Positions 1 to 6,860 of a stretch of 7,023 nucleotides of DNA are shown here, one piece after another. A program made the translations under genes and the position numbers. The notes beneath the pieces were generated by a model, which made no database searches, was not told where the DNA came from, and saw only the letters and a program-made list of their open reading frames with translations. Every line of letters begins with the position of its first letter. Position 1 is the first letter of the stretch. The stretch comes from an uncultured Lachnospiraceae bacterium (GTDB taxonomy: Bacteria; Bacillota; Clostridia; Lachnospirales; Lachnospiraceae), in assembly GCA_900557385.1 (NCBI GenBank), contig USSP01000098.1, positions 1 to 7,023 of the forward strand, given 5' to 3'.

Positions 1-2
1 CC

Positions 3-434
3 CGGAACAACTATCAGTTAGAGTGGGAAATCCGCACAAAATACGGTCTGTCTGTGGATAAAGGGACGGGAGTATTCAACGGAGACATGGGAATTGTCCG
101 GGAGATCAATGATTTCGCGGAGACGATGACTGTGGAATTTGATGAGGGCAGAATGGTGGAATATCCATACAAACTGCTGGATGAACTGGAACTGGCCTAT
201 GCCATCACCATCCATAAAGCACAGGGAAGTGAATACCCTGCAGTGGTGATGCCTTTGCTGAACGGCCCCAAAATGCTGTTTAATCGCAATCTTCTCTACA
301 CCGGCGTTACACGAGCCAGAAATTGTGTCACCATCCTGGGCAGCTCTGCCGTGCTACAGGAGATGATTGATAATGTCAGTGAGAGTACCCGTTATACCAG
401 TCTGGATGACAGAATCCGGGAATTTATTATGTAA
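3..434 (+). CDS. recD2: RecD2-type SF1 DNA helicase, C-terminal fragment
   Basis: This is the 3' end of an ATP-dependent DNA helicase of superfamily 1, RecD2/TraA type; the first part of the gene lies before the window. The frame is open from base 3 and gives 143 residues ending at TAA 432-434. It begins with RNNYQLEWE and continues to DKGTGVFNGDMG (residues 19-30), the segment typical of RecD2 just before the last motifs. A small beta-rich insert follows, then the motif V-like AITIHKAQGSEYP (68-79) and the motif VI-like LLYTGVTRA (97-105) with the arginine that contacts ATP. The known family role is 5'-3' unwinding during DNA repair and recombination, without RecBC. The stop lies inside the start region of comF, so the two genes are probably co-transcribed. 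Walker A and the N-terminal domains cannot be seen, so the full length is unknown. Confidence 0.9.
   Translation, partial: RNNYQLEWEIRTKYGLSVDKGTGVFNGDMGIVREINDFAETMTVEFDEGRMVEYPYKLLDELELAYAITIHKAQGSEYPAVVMPLLNGPKMLFNRNLLYTGVTRARNCVTILGSSAVLQEMIDNVSESTRYTSLDDRIREFIM
358..362 (+). promoter_or_regulatory. Shine-Dalgarno candidate for comF
   Basis: AGGAG sits inside recD2, 10 nt before ATG 373 and 4 nt before TTG 367. No comparable purine-rich site precedes the alternative ATG at 406. This favours 373 as the comF start, although the spacing is slightly long. Confidence 0.4.
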
Positions 435-1137
435 ACCACAGCAAAGGGGAAAGGATCTTCTTTTCCCAAGGCGATGTCCTGTCTGTGATGAGGTAGTTCC
501 ATGGAAGGAAGGATTGATTTGCAGCGGTTGTCGGCCTAAGATCCACTATGTGGGAGAACATTATTGCATGAAATGCGGGAAACCCCTGGAAAAACAGGAA
601 ACAGAGTTTTGCGGGGACTGCTCTGCCCGCAGCCATGTGTTTGACCGGGGCAGGTCTGTTTTTCTCTATCCGTCGGTAGCCGGCTCCATATACCGCTTTA
701 AATACGGGGGACGGAGAGAATATGCCGGGTTCTACGCCGCAGAGATCCGGCGGCAATTAGGGGAAAGTATCCGCTATTGGCAGCCGGATGCCCTGATTCC
801 GGTTCCCATCCATTGGAAAAGACGTGCAGTCCGCGGATACAATCAGGCAGAGGATCTGGCGAAGAAATTGTCCCAAATTACAGGGATTCCCATGAGAAAA
901 AATCTGATCAGACGATGCCGGAATACAGTTCCGCAAAAGCTGTTGAACCTGCGACAAAGACAAAATAATTTGAAAAAGGCTTTTAATATATGCCAAGATG
1001 ATGTAAAATTAGATACGATTATATTAATTGATGATATTTACACAACGGGCAGTACAGTGGATGCCATGGCATCGCTGCTTAAAGCTGCCGGAGTGGAAAA
1101 GGTGTATGTGATTTCATTGGCAATTGGAAGAGGATAA
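373..1137 (+). CDS. comFC: ComF family phosphoribosyltransferase-like protein
   Basis: A cytoplasmic protein of 254 aa in the ComF/GntX family, which joins an N-terminal zinc-binding region to a type I phosphoribosyltransferase fold. Four CxxC pairs are seen: C35/C38, C50/C53, C65/C68 and C80/C83. Next come the family signature RGYNQAE (154-160) and a PRPP loop, IILIDDIYTTGST (216-228). In Bacillus and Gram-negatives, ComF proteins are needed for uptake or handling of transforming single-stranded DNA; the substrate of the PRT domain is not settled. The start is uncertain. ATG 373 has AGGAG 10 nt upstream and gives a 62-nt overlap with recD2. ATG 406 would give 243 aa, closer to the usual size of about 230-240, but has no ribosome site. 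The gene is followed after 4 nt by yvyF, the same order as in the Bacillus comF region. The family call is firm; a competence role in this organism is only inferred. Confidence 0.9.
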   Translation: MSVRVPVIPVWMTESGNLLCKPQQRGKDLLFPRRCPVCDEVVPWKEGLICSGCRPKIHYVGEHYCMKCGKPLEKQETEFCGDCSARSHVFDRGRSVFLYPSVAGSIYRFKYGGRREYAGFYAAEIRRQLGESIRYWQPDALIPVPIHWKRRAVRGYNQAEDLAKKLSQITGIPMRKNLIRRCRNTVPQKLLNLRQRQNNLKKAFNICQDDVKLDTIILIDDIYTTGSTVDAMASLLKAAGVEKVYVISLAIGRG

Positions 1138-1141
1138 GACT

Positions 1142-1549
1142 ATGAATGTACGAAATTGCAGAAAATGTGGAAAACTTTTCAACTATGTAATGGGAGCCCC
1201 GTTATGCCCCATCTGCCGTGAGGAGATGGAGCAGAAATTTCACGAGGTTAAGAAATTTATTCAGGAGCATCCGGGCGTTGGTATTCCGGAGGTATCTGAG
1301 GCGTGTGAGGTTGAACCCTCCCAGATCCGCCAGTGGGTTCGTGAAGAACGACTGGAATTTGCAGAAGGCAGTGTTGTGGATATTGCCTGTGAAAAATGCG
1401 GTAAGCCGATTCGTACCGGGCGTTTCTGCGAGCAATGTAAGGCAAATATGATCAATACCATGAACAGTGTATATAAGAAGCCTGTGGGTGGACAGCAGCT
1501 CAACACAGGAAGCAGAGACAATCCGAGAATGCGTTATCTGGACAGCTAA
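1142..1549 (+). CDS. yvyF: YvyF-like protein ('flagellar operon protein' family), zinc ribbon plus helix-turn-helix
   Basis: A 135-aa soluble protein that matches the YvyF/TIGR03826 type in length and pattern. An N-terminal zinc knuckle uses C6/C9 and C22/C25. A helix-turn-helix of MerR-like appearance spans about residues 47-71 (EVSEACEV...QIRQWVREERL). A second knuckle uses C83/C86 and C96/C99, followed by a polar tail. The architecture suggests DNA or RNA binding, but no target is known to me. In Bacillus the gene lies between comFC and flgM, hence its flagellar name; here comF precedes it but flgM does not follow. ATG 1142 is chosen over an in-frame TTG at 1124 because AGAGG at 1129-1133 lies 8 nt before the ATG. 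The downstream gene starts 15 nt after the stop. Confidence 0.82.
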   Translation: MNVRNCRKCGKLFNYVMGAPLCPICREEMEQKFHEVKKFIQEHPGVGIPEVSEACEVEPSQIRQWVREERLEFAEGSVVDIACEKCGKPIRTGRFCEQCKANMINTMNSVYKKPVGGQQLNTGSRDNPRMRYLDS

Positions 1550-1564
1550 TTAAAGGAGTCAACC

Positions 1565-1957
1565 ATGATCAACGAGGATAAGGTCATTTTAATGACTAAA
1601 CTCGCTGCTTATGAGCAGCATGAAAAAAAGAAAAACATTGCTGTGGGGAACTATTTTCGCAGTGACTATATGGGACTGCAGATGCTGAAATCTGTAGTAT
1701 GCGGCACGATTGCATATCTGCTTTTGTTTGGCCTGTATATTTTCTACGATCTGGAAGTGTTTATGCAGGATATCTACAAGATGGATGTTCTTGCCTTTGG
1801 CAAACAGGTTCTGATACGCTATGTGATTTTTGTATGCGTTTATGTGCTGGTTACCTATGTGGTTCATTCCCTGCGCTACAAACATGCCAGGAAGAATCTG
1901 CGGATTTATTATAACAATCTGAAAAAACTTCGTGCCATGTACGAGAAACAAATCTAG
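1565..1957 (+). CDS. Small two-helix membrane protein of unknown function
   Basis: I do not recognise this 130-aa protein. It has an N-terminal polar, lysine-rich segment (about 1-40), two hydrophobic helices (about 42-61 and 83-102) separated by an acidic loop, and a basic C-terminal segment (105-130) rich in K, R, L and Y that may form an amphipathic or coiled helix. By the positive-inside rule both ends should face the cytoplasm. AAAGGAG at 1552-1558 lies 6 nt before ATG 1565, so translation is well supported. It sits between yvyF and a multi-spanning membrane protein, with a 28-nt gap to the latter, in the likely operon that leads to cdaA. It could be a partner of the next protein or of CdaA; this is inference from position only. 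Confidence 0.8.
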   Translation: MINEDKVILMTKLAAYEQHEKKKNIAVGNYFRSDYMGLQMLKSVVCGTIAYLLLFGLYIFYDLEVFMQDIYKMDVLAFGKQVLIRYVIFVCVYVLVTYVVHSLRYKHARKNLRIYYNNLKKLRAMYEKQI

Positions 1958-1985
1958 GCTTCCGAAAGGATTAGACGGAGAGACG

Positions 1986-2948
1986 ATGACAAATTTACTT
2001 GTAATGAAAGAGTACCTCAAGCATTTTTATTCCAAATATGAAATCTACATCCAGCCGGTGGCAAAATTCCTGTTGGCATTTGTCAGTCTGCAGATGATCA
2101 ACAGCAGACTGGGCTTCATGGGAGCGATTGATCATGTTGCCATTGTGCTGGTGGTGGCACTGATGTGCTCTTTCCTTCCCAGAACATTTATCGTTTTGTT
2201 CAGTGCACTTTTCATCCTTTTGCATTTGTATGAGATGGGGATTGAGTGTGCGATTGTGGCGTTGGTACTGTTTCTGATTATGTTTTTATTGTATTTCCGC
2301 TTTTCACCCACGGATGTGTTGGCGGTTGTACTGACACCGATCTGCTTCGCCCTGAAGATTCCTTATGTGATTCCCATCGCATGCGGACTGGCAGGAACTC
2401 CTTATTCCGTAGTATCGGTGGGATGTGGCAGTGTTACCTATTATCTGGTGCATTATATGTCGGGAAATGCAGCTGCTATCCGGGGAATGGGAGCCGATGA
2501 CGCAGCTACCAGACTGCGGTATGTACTGGATGGAATCGTGGGAAACAAGACCATGGTTCTGATGCTGGCTGCTTTCACCATTACCATTGTGGTCGTTTAT
2601 TCCATCCGGAGATTATCCGTTGACTATTCCTGGCAGATTGCCATACTTGCCGGTGTGTTGTCAGACCTGATGATTCTTCTGATCGGTGATTTAATCTATG
2701 ATACCAATATTTCTATTTTGGGAATGATTGTCGGTGCTGTTCTGGCGGCAGCAGTAGGTGAAGTGGTGATGTTCCTGTGCTTCAATGTGGATTACAGCCG
2801 CACGGAACGCGTGCAGTTTGAGGATGATGAATATTACTATTATGTGAAGGCAGTGCCGAAGATTACCATCGCCAAACCTTCTAAAAACGTAAAGAGAATC
2901 AATACGCCGCAGCGTACACAGAGTAGTAGCTCTGTACATAAAAAATAA
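1986..2948 (+). CDS. Polytopic membrane protein of unknown function, upstream of cdaA
   Basis: A 320-aa integral membrane protein that I cannot assign to a transporter family. About eight hydrophobic stretches are visible, roughly at 25-38, 47-64, 66-82, 87-104, 109-134, 188-206, 215-236 and 243-266, with glycine-rich stretches at 133-148 and a polar loop at 158-188. The C-terminal 54 residues are soluble and unusual: an acidic, tyrosine-rich patch (RVQFEDDEYYYYVKAVPK, 275-292) is followed by a basic Ser/Thr/Gln-rich end. No ATPase or solute-binding partner gene is next to it. The start is ATG 1986, with GGAG at 1977-1980; an upstream in-frame GTG at 1932 overlaps the previous gene and an ATG at 2004 lacks a ribosome site. 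The gap to cdaA is 23 nt, so co-expression with the c-di-AMP genes is likely. Function unknown. Confidence 0.85.
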   Translation: MTNLLVMKEYLKHFYSKYEIYIQPVAKFLLAFVSLQMINSRLGFMGAIDHVAIVLVVALMCSFLPRTFIVLFSALFILLHLYEMGIECAIVALVLFLIMFLLYFRFSPTDVLAVVLTPICFALKIPYVIPIACGLAGTPYSVVSVGCGSVTYYLVHYMSGNAAAIRGMGADDAATRLRYVLDGIVGNKTMVLMLAAFTITIVVVYSIRRLSVDYSWQIAILAGVLSDLMILLIGDLIYDTNISILGMIVGAVLAAAVGEVVMFLCFNVDYSRTERVQFEDDEYYYYVKAVPKITIAKPSKNVKRINTPQRTQSSSSVHKK

Positions 2949-2956
2949 AAGATGAC

Positions 2957-2960
2957 AGGA
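2957..2960 (+). promoter_or_regulatory. Shine-Dalgarno candidate that decides the cdaA start
   Basis: AGGA lies 5 nt before an in-frame TTG (2966) and 11 nt before ATG 2972. By spacing alone TTG fits at least as well as ATG; by codon preference ATG is better. The two starts differ by only two residues (M-G before the ATG methionine), so the product is barely affected. Confidence 0.4.
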
Positions 2961-2971
2961 TTGATTTGGGT

Positions 2972-3832
2972 ATGCAGCAATTAAATAATTTTGCTGAAAA
3001 ATATCTGGCGAACTTGCATATTCCTTATATACAGGTGACAGATATTCTGGAGATTATCATTATCTCTTTCTTAGTGTATCATATTTTACTCTGGATCAAA
3101 CAGACCAGAGCCTGGGCCCTTTTGAAGGGTCTCATTGTCATTCTTGTATTTCTGTTTATCGCCGTTCTGCTTAATATGACGACGATTCTATGGATTGCTC
3201 AGAACGTCTTTTCTATTGCAATGATCGCCCTTGTTGTGATGCTTCAGCCCGAACTTCGTAAGGCACTGGAGGAATTGGGACGGAAAAACTTCTTTTCCTC
3301 TATGCTGGTGGACAAAAAGGACATCAATAAACTGTCTTCACGTACCATTAATGAAATTGTAAAAGCCTGTGTGGAAATGGCCAAAGTGCGTACCGGTGCG
3401 CTGATTGTTGTGGAAAAAATGCAGTCTCTGGCAGATTATGAACGTACCGGCATTGAAGTAGACGGTCTCGTTTCCAGTCAGCTATTGATTAATATCTTTG
3501 AGAAAAACACACCACTCCATGATGGTGCAGTCATCATACATGAGAACCGGGTGACATCGGCAACCTGTTATCTTCCCTTGTCGGATAATATGGCACTCAG
3601 TAAGGAACTGGGTACACGGCATCGGGCAGGAATCGGCATTTCCGAGGTGACAGATTCCGTTACCGTAATTGTGTCAGAGGAGACCGGAAAAATCAGTGTG
3701 GCACATGAGGGAGAACTGGAGACGAATCTGGATGCAGACCGTCTTCGTGAATGTCTTACCAATCTCACACTGGAACCGGATAAAGAAGAGGAAAAGAAGC
3801 GTTTCCCCTGGAAAGGAAGGGCGAAGAAATGA
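2972..3832 (+). CDS. cdaA: Diadenylate cyclase CdaA (membrane c-di-AMP synthase)
   Basis: This enzyme condenses two ATP molecules into the second messenger c-di-AMP and is anchored in the cytoplasmic membrane. The 286-aa product has the usual CdaA layout: three N-terminal membrane helices (about 24-42, 50-68, 72-91), a linker with LQPELRKALEELGR (91-104), then the DAC (DisA_N) domain to about 262. Both catalytic motifs are intact: DGA at 184-186 within PLHDGAVII, and RHR at 216-218 within GTRHRAGIG. The C-terminal tail is charged. Length and motifs are those of a functional enzyme. The stop overlaps the start of cdaR in ATGA (3829-3832), so the two are likely translationally coupled. The start is ATG 2972 or TTG 2966. 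In other Firmicutes CdaA activity is modulated by CdaR and GlmM, both encoded directly downstream here. Confidence 0.97.
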   Translation: MQQLNNFAEKYLANLHIPYIQVTDILEIIIISFLVYHILLWIKQTRAWALLKGLIVILVFLFIAVLLNMTTILWIAQNVFSIAMIALVVMLQPELRKALEELGRKNFFSSMLVDKKDINKLSSRTINEIVKACVEMAKVRTGALIVVEKMQSLADYERTGIEVDGLVSSQLLINIFEKNTPLHDGAVIIHENRVTSATCYLPLSDNMALSKELGTRHRAGIGISEVTDSVTVIVSEETGKISVAHEGELETNLDADRLRECLTNLTLEPDKEEEKKRFPWKGRAKK

Positions 3833-5139
3833 AGAAAAATAAATGGACCCGAAACATGGGACTAAAAATCATTTCTGTTCTGTTTGCAATTTCCCTCTGG
3901 CTGATTGTGGTGAATATGAATGATCCGGTGACTTCCCACCGATATACCAACATTCCGGTGAATTTTCTCAATACCTCCACCCTCACGAATGCCGGAGAGG
4001 TCTATGAGGTATTGGATGGAACAGATGTGATCAATTCGGTTACCATCACGGCACAGCGCTCTATTTTGGAACTTATTGATTCCAGTGATATTGTAGCTAC
4101 CGCAGACTTTGCAAAGGATCTGCAGGAGGACGGAACCGTAAATATTGAACTGAGCCTTAGCCGATACAATTCCAAAATTTCCTCCATCAAAGGAAATATC
4201 GATAAGGTTAAACTGAATATTGAGACTAAGAAAACCTTGCAGCTTGTCCTGAAGGCAACGACCTCCGGTACGGTGGCTGAAGGCTGCATGGTGGGAAATA
4301 TCACGACGGATCAGAACCTGGTGCGCATCGAGGGACCGGAATCCGTGGTATCTTCCATTTCCAAGGCTTCGGTAAATGTGGATGTGTCAGGTGCAAACAG
4401 TACGGTAGCAACCTATGCCAGTGTAGTACTGTATGATGCAGACGGAAATGAAGTAACACATCCTGCACTGACCAAAAACTGTGACCAGGTGCGGGTAACA
4501 GTGGAAATTCTGAATACCAAAGAAGTACCTGTCAACATGACAGTCATGGGAACTCCTGCTTCCGGTTATCTGGCAAGCGGTGAGATCGTAACGGATCCGG
4601 AGACGGTACGGATTGCAGGTACATCCACAAATCTGGCCAAAATTGATTCTATCACGGTGCCGGAGACGGAACTGAATGTTACCGGTCAGTCGGAAGACAT
4701 GTCGGTGTATGTGGATCTCACAGGTTATTTACCCAGCGGAATTACCTGGGCAGATCCTGGATTTAATGGAACGGTAATGGTTACGATTCCCATCGAAAAA
4801 GCGGAGCAGCGTACGCTGACCATACCGAAGACCGCTGCTGTTGTTGTCAATGTGCCGGATGGATTTACTGCGGAATTGCAGATTGGGCATAGTGATAGCG
4901 AGGGTTATGAAGTTCAGGTAACCGGCTTGCCGGAAAATGTAGATAAAATACGTGAATCTGATGTTGTGGGCTATATTGATATGAACAGCTTCATGGCAGA
5001 TCAGGAATTGGCGGGTCCGGAGGAACTGCAGCCCGGTATTTATCAGGTGGAACTCCTCTTTAACAACCTGAACGGAACAGAACTGGTGCATCCCGTGAAT
5101 GCACAGTTGATCATTACTGCGGACGAAGAAGAGCAGTAA
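3829..5139 (+). CDS. cdaR: CdaR, YbbR-domain regulator of the diadenylate cyclase
   Basis: A 436-aa protein with a single N-terminal membrane helix (about 11-30, after the basic MKKNKWTRN) and a long extracytoplasmic part. The latter divides into four beta-rich YbbR-type repeats, roughly at 35-131, 135-228, 231-323 and 328-430; the recurring pattern is a short strand ending in a PV-type turn (IPVNF, VPVNM), a GYxxxG-like segment and a closing V-V-I strand. The tail is acidic. In Bacillus, Listeria and related species CdaR binds CdaA through the membrane region and tunes c-di-AMP synthesis, possibly in response to the cell envelope. Its start overlaps the cdaA stop by 4 nt, and GAAGGGCGAAG just upstream can act as ribosome site. 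Number and borders of repeats are estimated by eye. Confidence 0.94.
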   Translation: MKKNKWTRNMGLKIISVLFAISLWLIVVNMNDPVTSHRYTNIPVNFLNTSTLTNAGEVYEVLDGTDVINSVTITAQRSILELIDSSDIVATADFAKDLQEDGTVNIELSLSRYNSKISSIKGNIDKVKLNIETKKTLQLVLKATTSGTVAEGCMVGNITTDQNLVRIEGPESVVSSISKASVNVDVSGANSTVATYASVVLYDADGNEVTHPALTKNCDQVRVTVEILNTKEVPVNMTVMGTPASGYLASGEIVTDPETVRIAGTSTNLAKIDSITVPETELNVTGQSEDMSVYVDLTGYLPSGITWADPGFNGTVMVTIPIEKAEQRTLTIPKTAAVVVNVPDGFTAELQIGHSDSEGYEVQVTGLPENVDKIRESDVVGYIDMNSFMADQELAGPEELQPGIYQVELLFNNLNGTELVHPVNAQLIITADEEEQ

Positions 5140-5160
5140 GACAGAAAGGATTATTTTATA

Positions 5161-6510
5161 ATGGCTAGATTATTTGGAACAGATGGAGTACGTGGTGTGG
5201 CAAACGAGGAATTGACCCCTCTGCTTGCAATGCAGCTGGGGCAGGCAGGAGCCTGTGTCCTTACAAAGGAGCATGAGCATAAACCTACCATTATGGTAGG
5301 ATGTGATACGCGTATTTCCGGAGACATGCTTGCCAATGCGCTTATGGCCGGTGCCTGCTCTGTAGGGGCCAATTGCGTGTATGTGGGCGTAATCCCCACG
5401 CCGGCAGTTGCCTATCTGACCAAGAAATACAAAGTGGATGCAGGTGTTGTGATTTCTGCATCACATAACCCGGTGGAGTTTAACGGGATTAAATTCTTTG
5501 ATGGAAACGGCTTCAAACTTCCCGATGAAATGGAAGATGAGATTGAAGCAATGATTAAAAACGGTATGCCGGGAATTAAATTCCCCATTGGTTCCGGTGT
5601 AGGTAAGATCAAATACCGTACAGATGCCAGAGAAGAGTACATCAACCATGCAATGCGTGCAGTAAATGTAGATCTTACCGGATTAAAGATGGTAGTAGAC
5701 TGCGCAGAGGGAGCCTCCTTTTATACTTCTGTGGAGACCTTCCGGGAATTGGGAGGCGAGGTTGTGGCGATCCACAACAATCCCGATGGAACCAATATCA
5801 ATGCAAACTGCGGTTCTACCCACATGGAAGAACTGCAGGCGAGAGTGGTTTATGAGAAAGCGGATCTGGGGCTTGCCTTTGATGGAGATGCAGACCGCCT
5901 GATTGCTGTGGATGAGAACGGTAAGATTGTAGATGGCGATCAGATCATGGCGATTGTGGGCAATCACATGAAGTCCCAGGGCAAGTTAAAGAAAAATACA
6001 ATTGTGGCTACGATTATGAGTAACCTGGGATTCTTCCTTATGGGAGAAAAGAACGGAATCACGATTGAGCAGACGAAAGTTGGCGACCGTTATGTGTTGG
6101 AACGCATGAGAGAAATTGGTGCCAGTCTGGGTGGCGAACAGTCCGGTCATATCATATTCCTGGATGAGAATACCACCGGTGACGGTTTGCTTAGTGCATT
6201 ACATCTGTTACAGGTGCTGGTAGAAACCGGGAAATCCTTGTCTGAACTGAGCAAGGTAATGGAAGTTCTTCCGCAGGCTCTTGTGAATGCATCTGTGGCG
6301 AATCACAAGAAAGAAAGCTTTATGGAATACCCGGAGATTGCAGAGGCAATCAAGAAATTAAATGAACGCTTTGACGGAGAGGGAAGAGTATTGATTCGTC
6401 CCTCCGGTACAGAGCCTATGGTTCGTGTCATGATTGAGGGAAAAGATCAGAAATTAATTGACAGTGAAGCCAGAAAACTGGCAGCATTGATTCAGGATGT
6501 CATGTTCTAG
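5161..6510 (+). CDS. glmM: Phosphoglucosamine mutase GlmM
   Basis: Converts glucosamine-6-phosphate to glucosamine-1-phosphate in the cytoplasm, on the route to UDP-N-acetylglucosamine for peptidoglycan. The 449-aa length is standard. Four alpha-D-phosphohexomutase signatures are intact: the phosphoserine loop ISASHNP with the active serine at 101, the magnesium site DGDADR at 241-246, the sugar-binding GEQSGH at 325-330, and the phosphate-binding RPSGTEP at 413-419. The N-terminus MARLFGTDGVRG is also typical. AAAGGA (5145-5150) lies 10 nt before ATG 5161 and the gap to cdaR is 21 nt, so it is the last gene of the likely operon. In several Firmicutes GlmM binds CdaA and inhibits it, which connects cell-wall precursor supply to c-di-AMP. 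Nothing odd is seen in the protein. No glmS ribozyme or other leader lies upstream. Confidence 0.98.
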   Translation: MARLFGTDGVRGVANEELTPLLAMQLGQAGACVLTKEHEHKPTIMVGCDTRISGDMLANALMAGACSVGANCVYVGVIPTPAVAYLTKKYKVDAGVVISASHNPVEFNGIKFFDGNGFKLPDEMEDEIEAMIKNGMPGIKFPIGSGVGKIKYRTDAREEYINHAMRAVNVDLTGLKMVVDCAEGASFYTSVETFRELGGEVVAIHNNPDGTNINANCGSTHMEELQARVVYEKADLGLAFDGDADRLIAVDENGKIVDGDQIMAIVGNHMKSQGKLKKNTIVATIMSNLGFFLMGEKNGITIEQTKVGDRYVLERMREIGASLGGEQSGHIIFLDENTTGDGLLSALHLLQVLVETGKSLSELSKVMEVLPQALVNASVANHKKESFMEYPEIAEAIKKLNERFDGEGRVLIRPSGTEPMVRVMIEGKDQKLIDSEARKLAALIQDVMF

Positions 6511-6517
6511 CTTTAAC

Positions 6518-6546
6518 TTGTGCATCATACAGGTCAGTGTTATAAT
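6518..6546 (+). promoter_or_regulatory. Sigma-A type promoter with extended -10 for the HPr gene
   Basis: A perfect -10 TATAAT is at 6541-6546, preceded by TG at 6538-6539, which gives an extended -10 (TGnTATAAT). A weak -35, TTGTGC, lies at 6518-6523 with an ideal 17-bp spacer. Transcription should start near 6553, leaving a leader of roughly 30 nt with the ribosome site. It sits in the 71-nt gap after glmM, so the HPr gene can be transcribed independently. Motif-based; not tested. Confidence 0.75.
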
Positions 6547-6581
6547 AAATATGCAGGACTATTTTAAGGAGGAAACGCTAC

Positions 6582-6845
6582 ATGGTAAGCCAGAATGTTG
6601 TTATAAAGAACCCAACCGGCCTACACCTAAGACCCGCAGGAATCCTATGCAAAGAAGCAATGAAGTTCAAATCACTAATCACATTTACTTTTCGTGAGAA
6701 TACAGCGAATGCAAAGAGCGTGCTAAGCGTTCTGGGAGCATGCGTGAAGTGTGGCGATGAAATTACCATTATTTGTGAAGGCGAGGATGAACGAGAGGCG
6801 CTGAAGTCTCTGGTTCATGAAATTGAAAGCGGTCTTGGCGAATAA
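6582..6845 (+). CDS. ptsH: HPr family phosphocarrier protein (ptsH-like)
   Basis: An 87-aa protein of normal HPr length. HPr takes phosphate from PEP via Enzyme I on a histidine and passes it to the sugar-specific EIIA proteins of the PTS; in Firmicutes it is also phosphorylated on Ser46 by HPr kinase to drive carbon catabolite repression. Both sites are present: His15 in TGLHLRPAG with Arg17, and Ser46 in NAKSVLSVL. Differences from textbook HPr are Leu instead of Ala at 16, and three cysteines (23, 54, 57), two of them in ACVKCGDE. TAAGGAGG at 6565-6572 lies 9 nt before ATG 6582, a near-perfect ribosome site. The gene has its own promoter and terminator and no ptsI next to it. It could be the main HPr or a paralogue; the sequence alone does not decide. 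Confidence 0.9.
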   Translation: MVSQNVVIKNPTGLHLRPAGILCKEAMKFKSLITFTFRENTANAKSVLSVLGACVKCGDEITIICEGEDEREALKSLVHEIESGLGE

Positions 6846-6860
6846 ATATAAAGATTTTAC

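Noticed and set aside
1124..1141. TTG 1124 as an earlier start for yvyF
   Set aside because: It would overlap comF by 14 nt without a suitably placed ribosome site, whereas ATG 1142 has AGAGG 8 nt upstream and begins with the family's usual MNVRNCRKCG.
1932..1985. GTG 1932 as the start of the 320-aa membrane protein
   Set aside because: It overlaps the previous gene by 26 nt, lacks a ribosome site, and would add a polar 18-residue leader unlike the rest; ATG 1986 has GGAG 5 nt upstream.
5140..5160. A glmS-type ribozyme or riboswitch ahead of glmM
   Set aside because: Only 21 nt separate cdaR and glmM, far too short for such a structure.
5157..5162. TATAAT just before and overlapping the glmM start codon
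   Set aside because: Transcription from it would begin inside the coding sequence, and 17 bp upstream there is no -35 (CAGTAA). It is likely only an AT-rich leader.
4002..5399. Long minus-strand open frames opposite cdaR and the start of glmM
   Set aside because: They lie fully within strongly supported + strand genes, have no family features, and reflect third-position bias of the sense genes.
6497..6697. A 66-codon + frame spanning the glmM end, the promoter and the HPr start
   Set aside because: It crosses the promoter and the ribosome site of the HPr gene, has no ribosome site of its own, and its product is low-information. The HPr frame is unambiguous.
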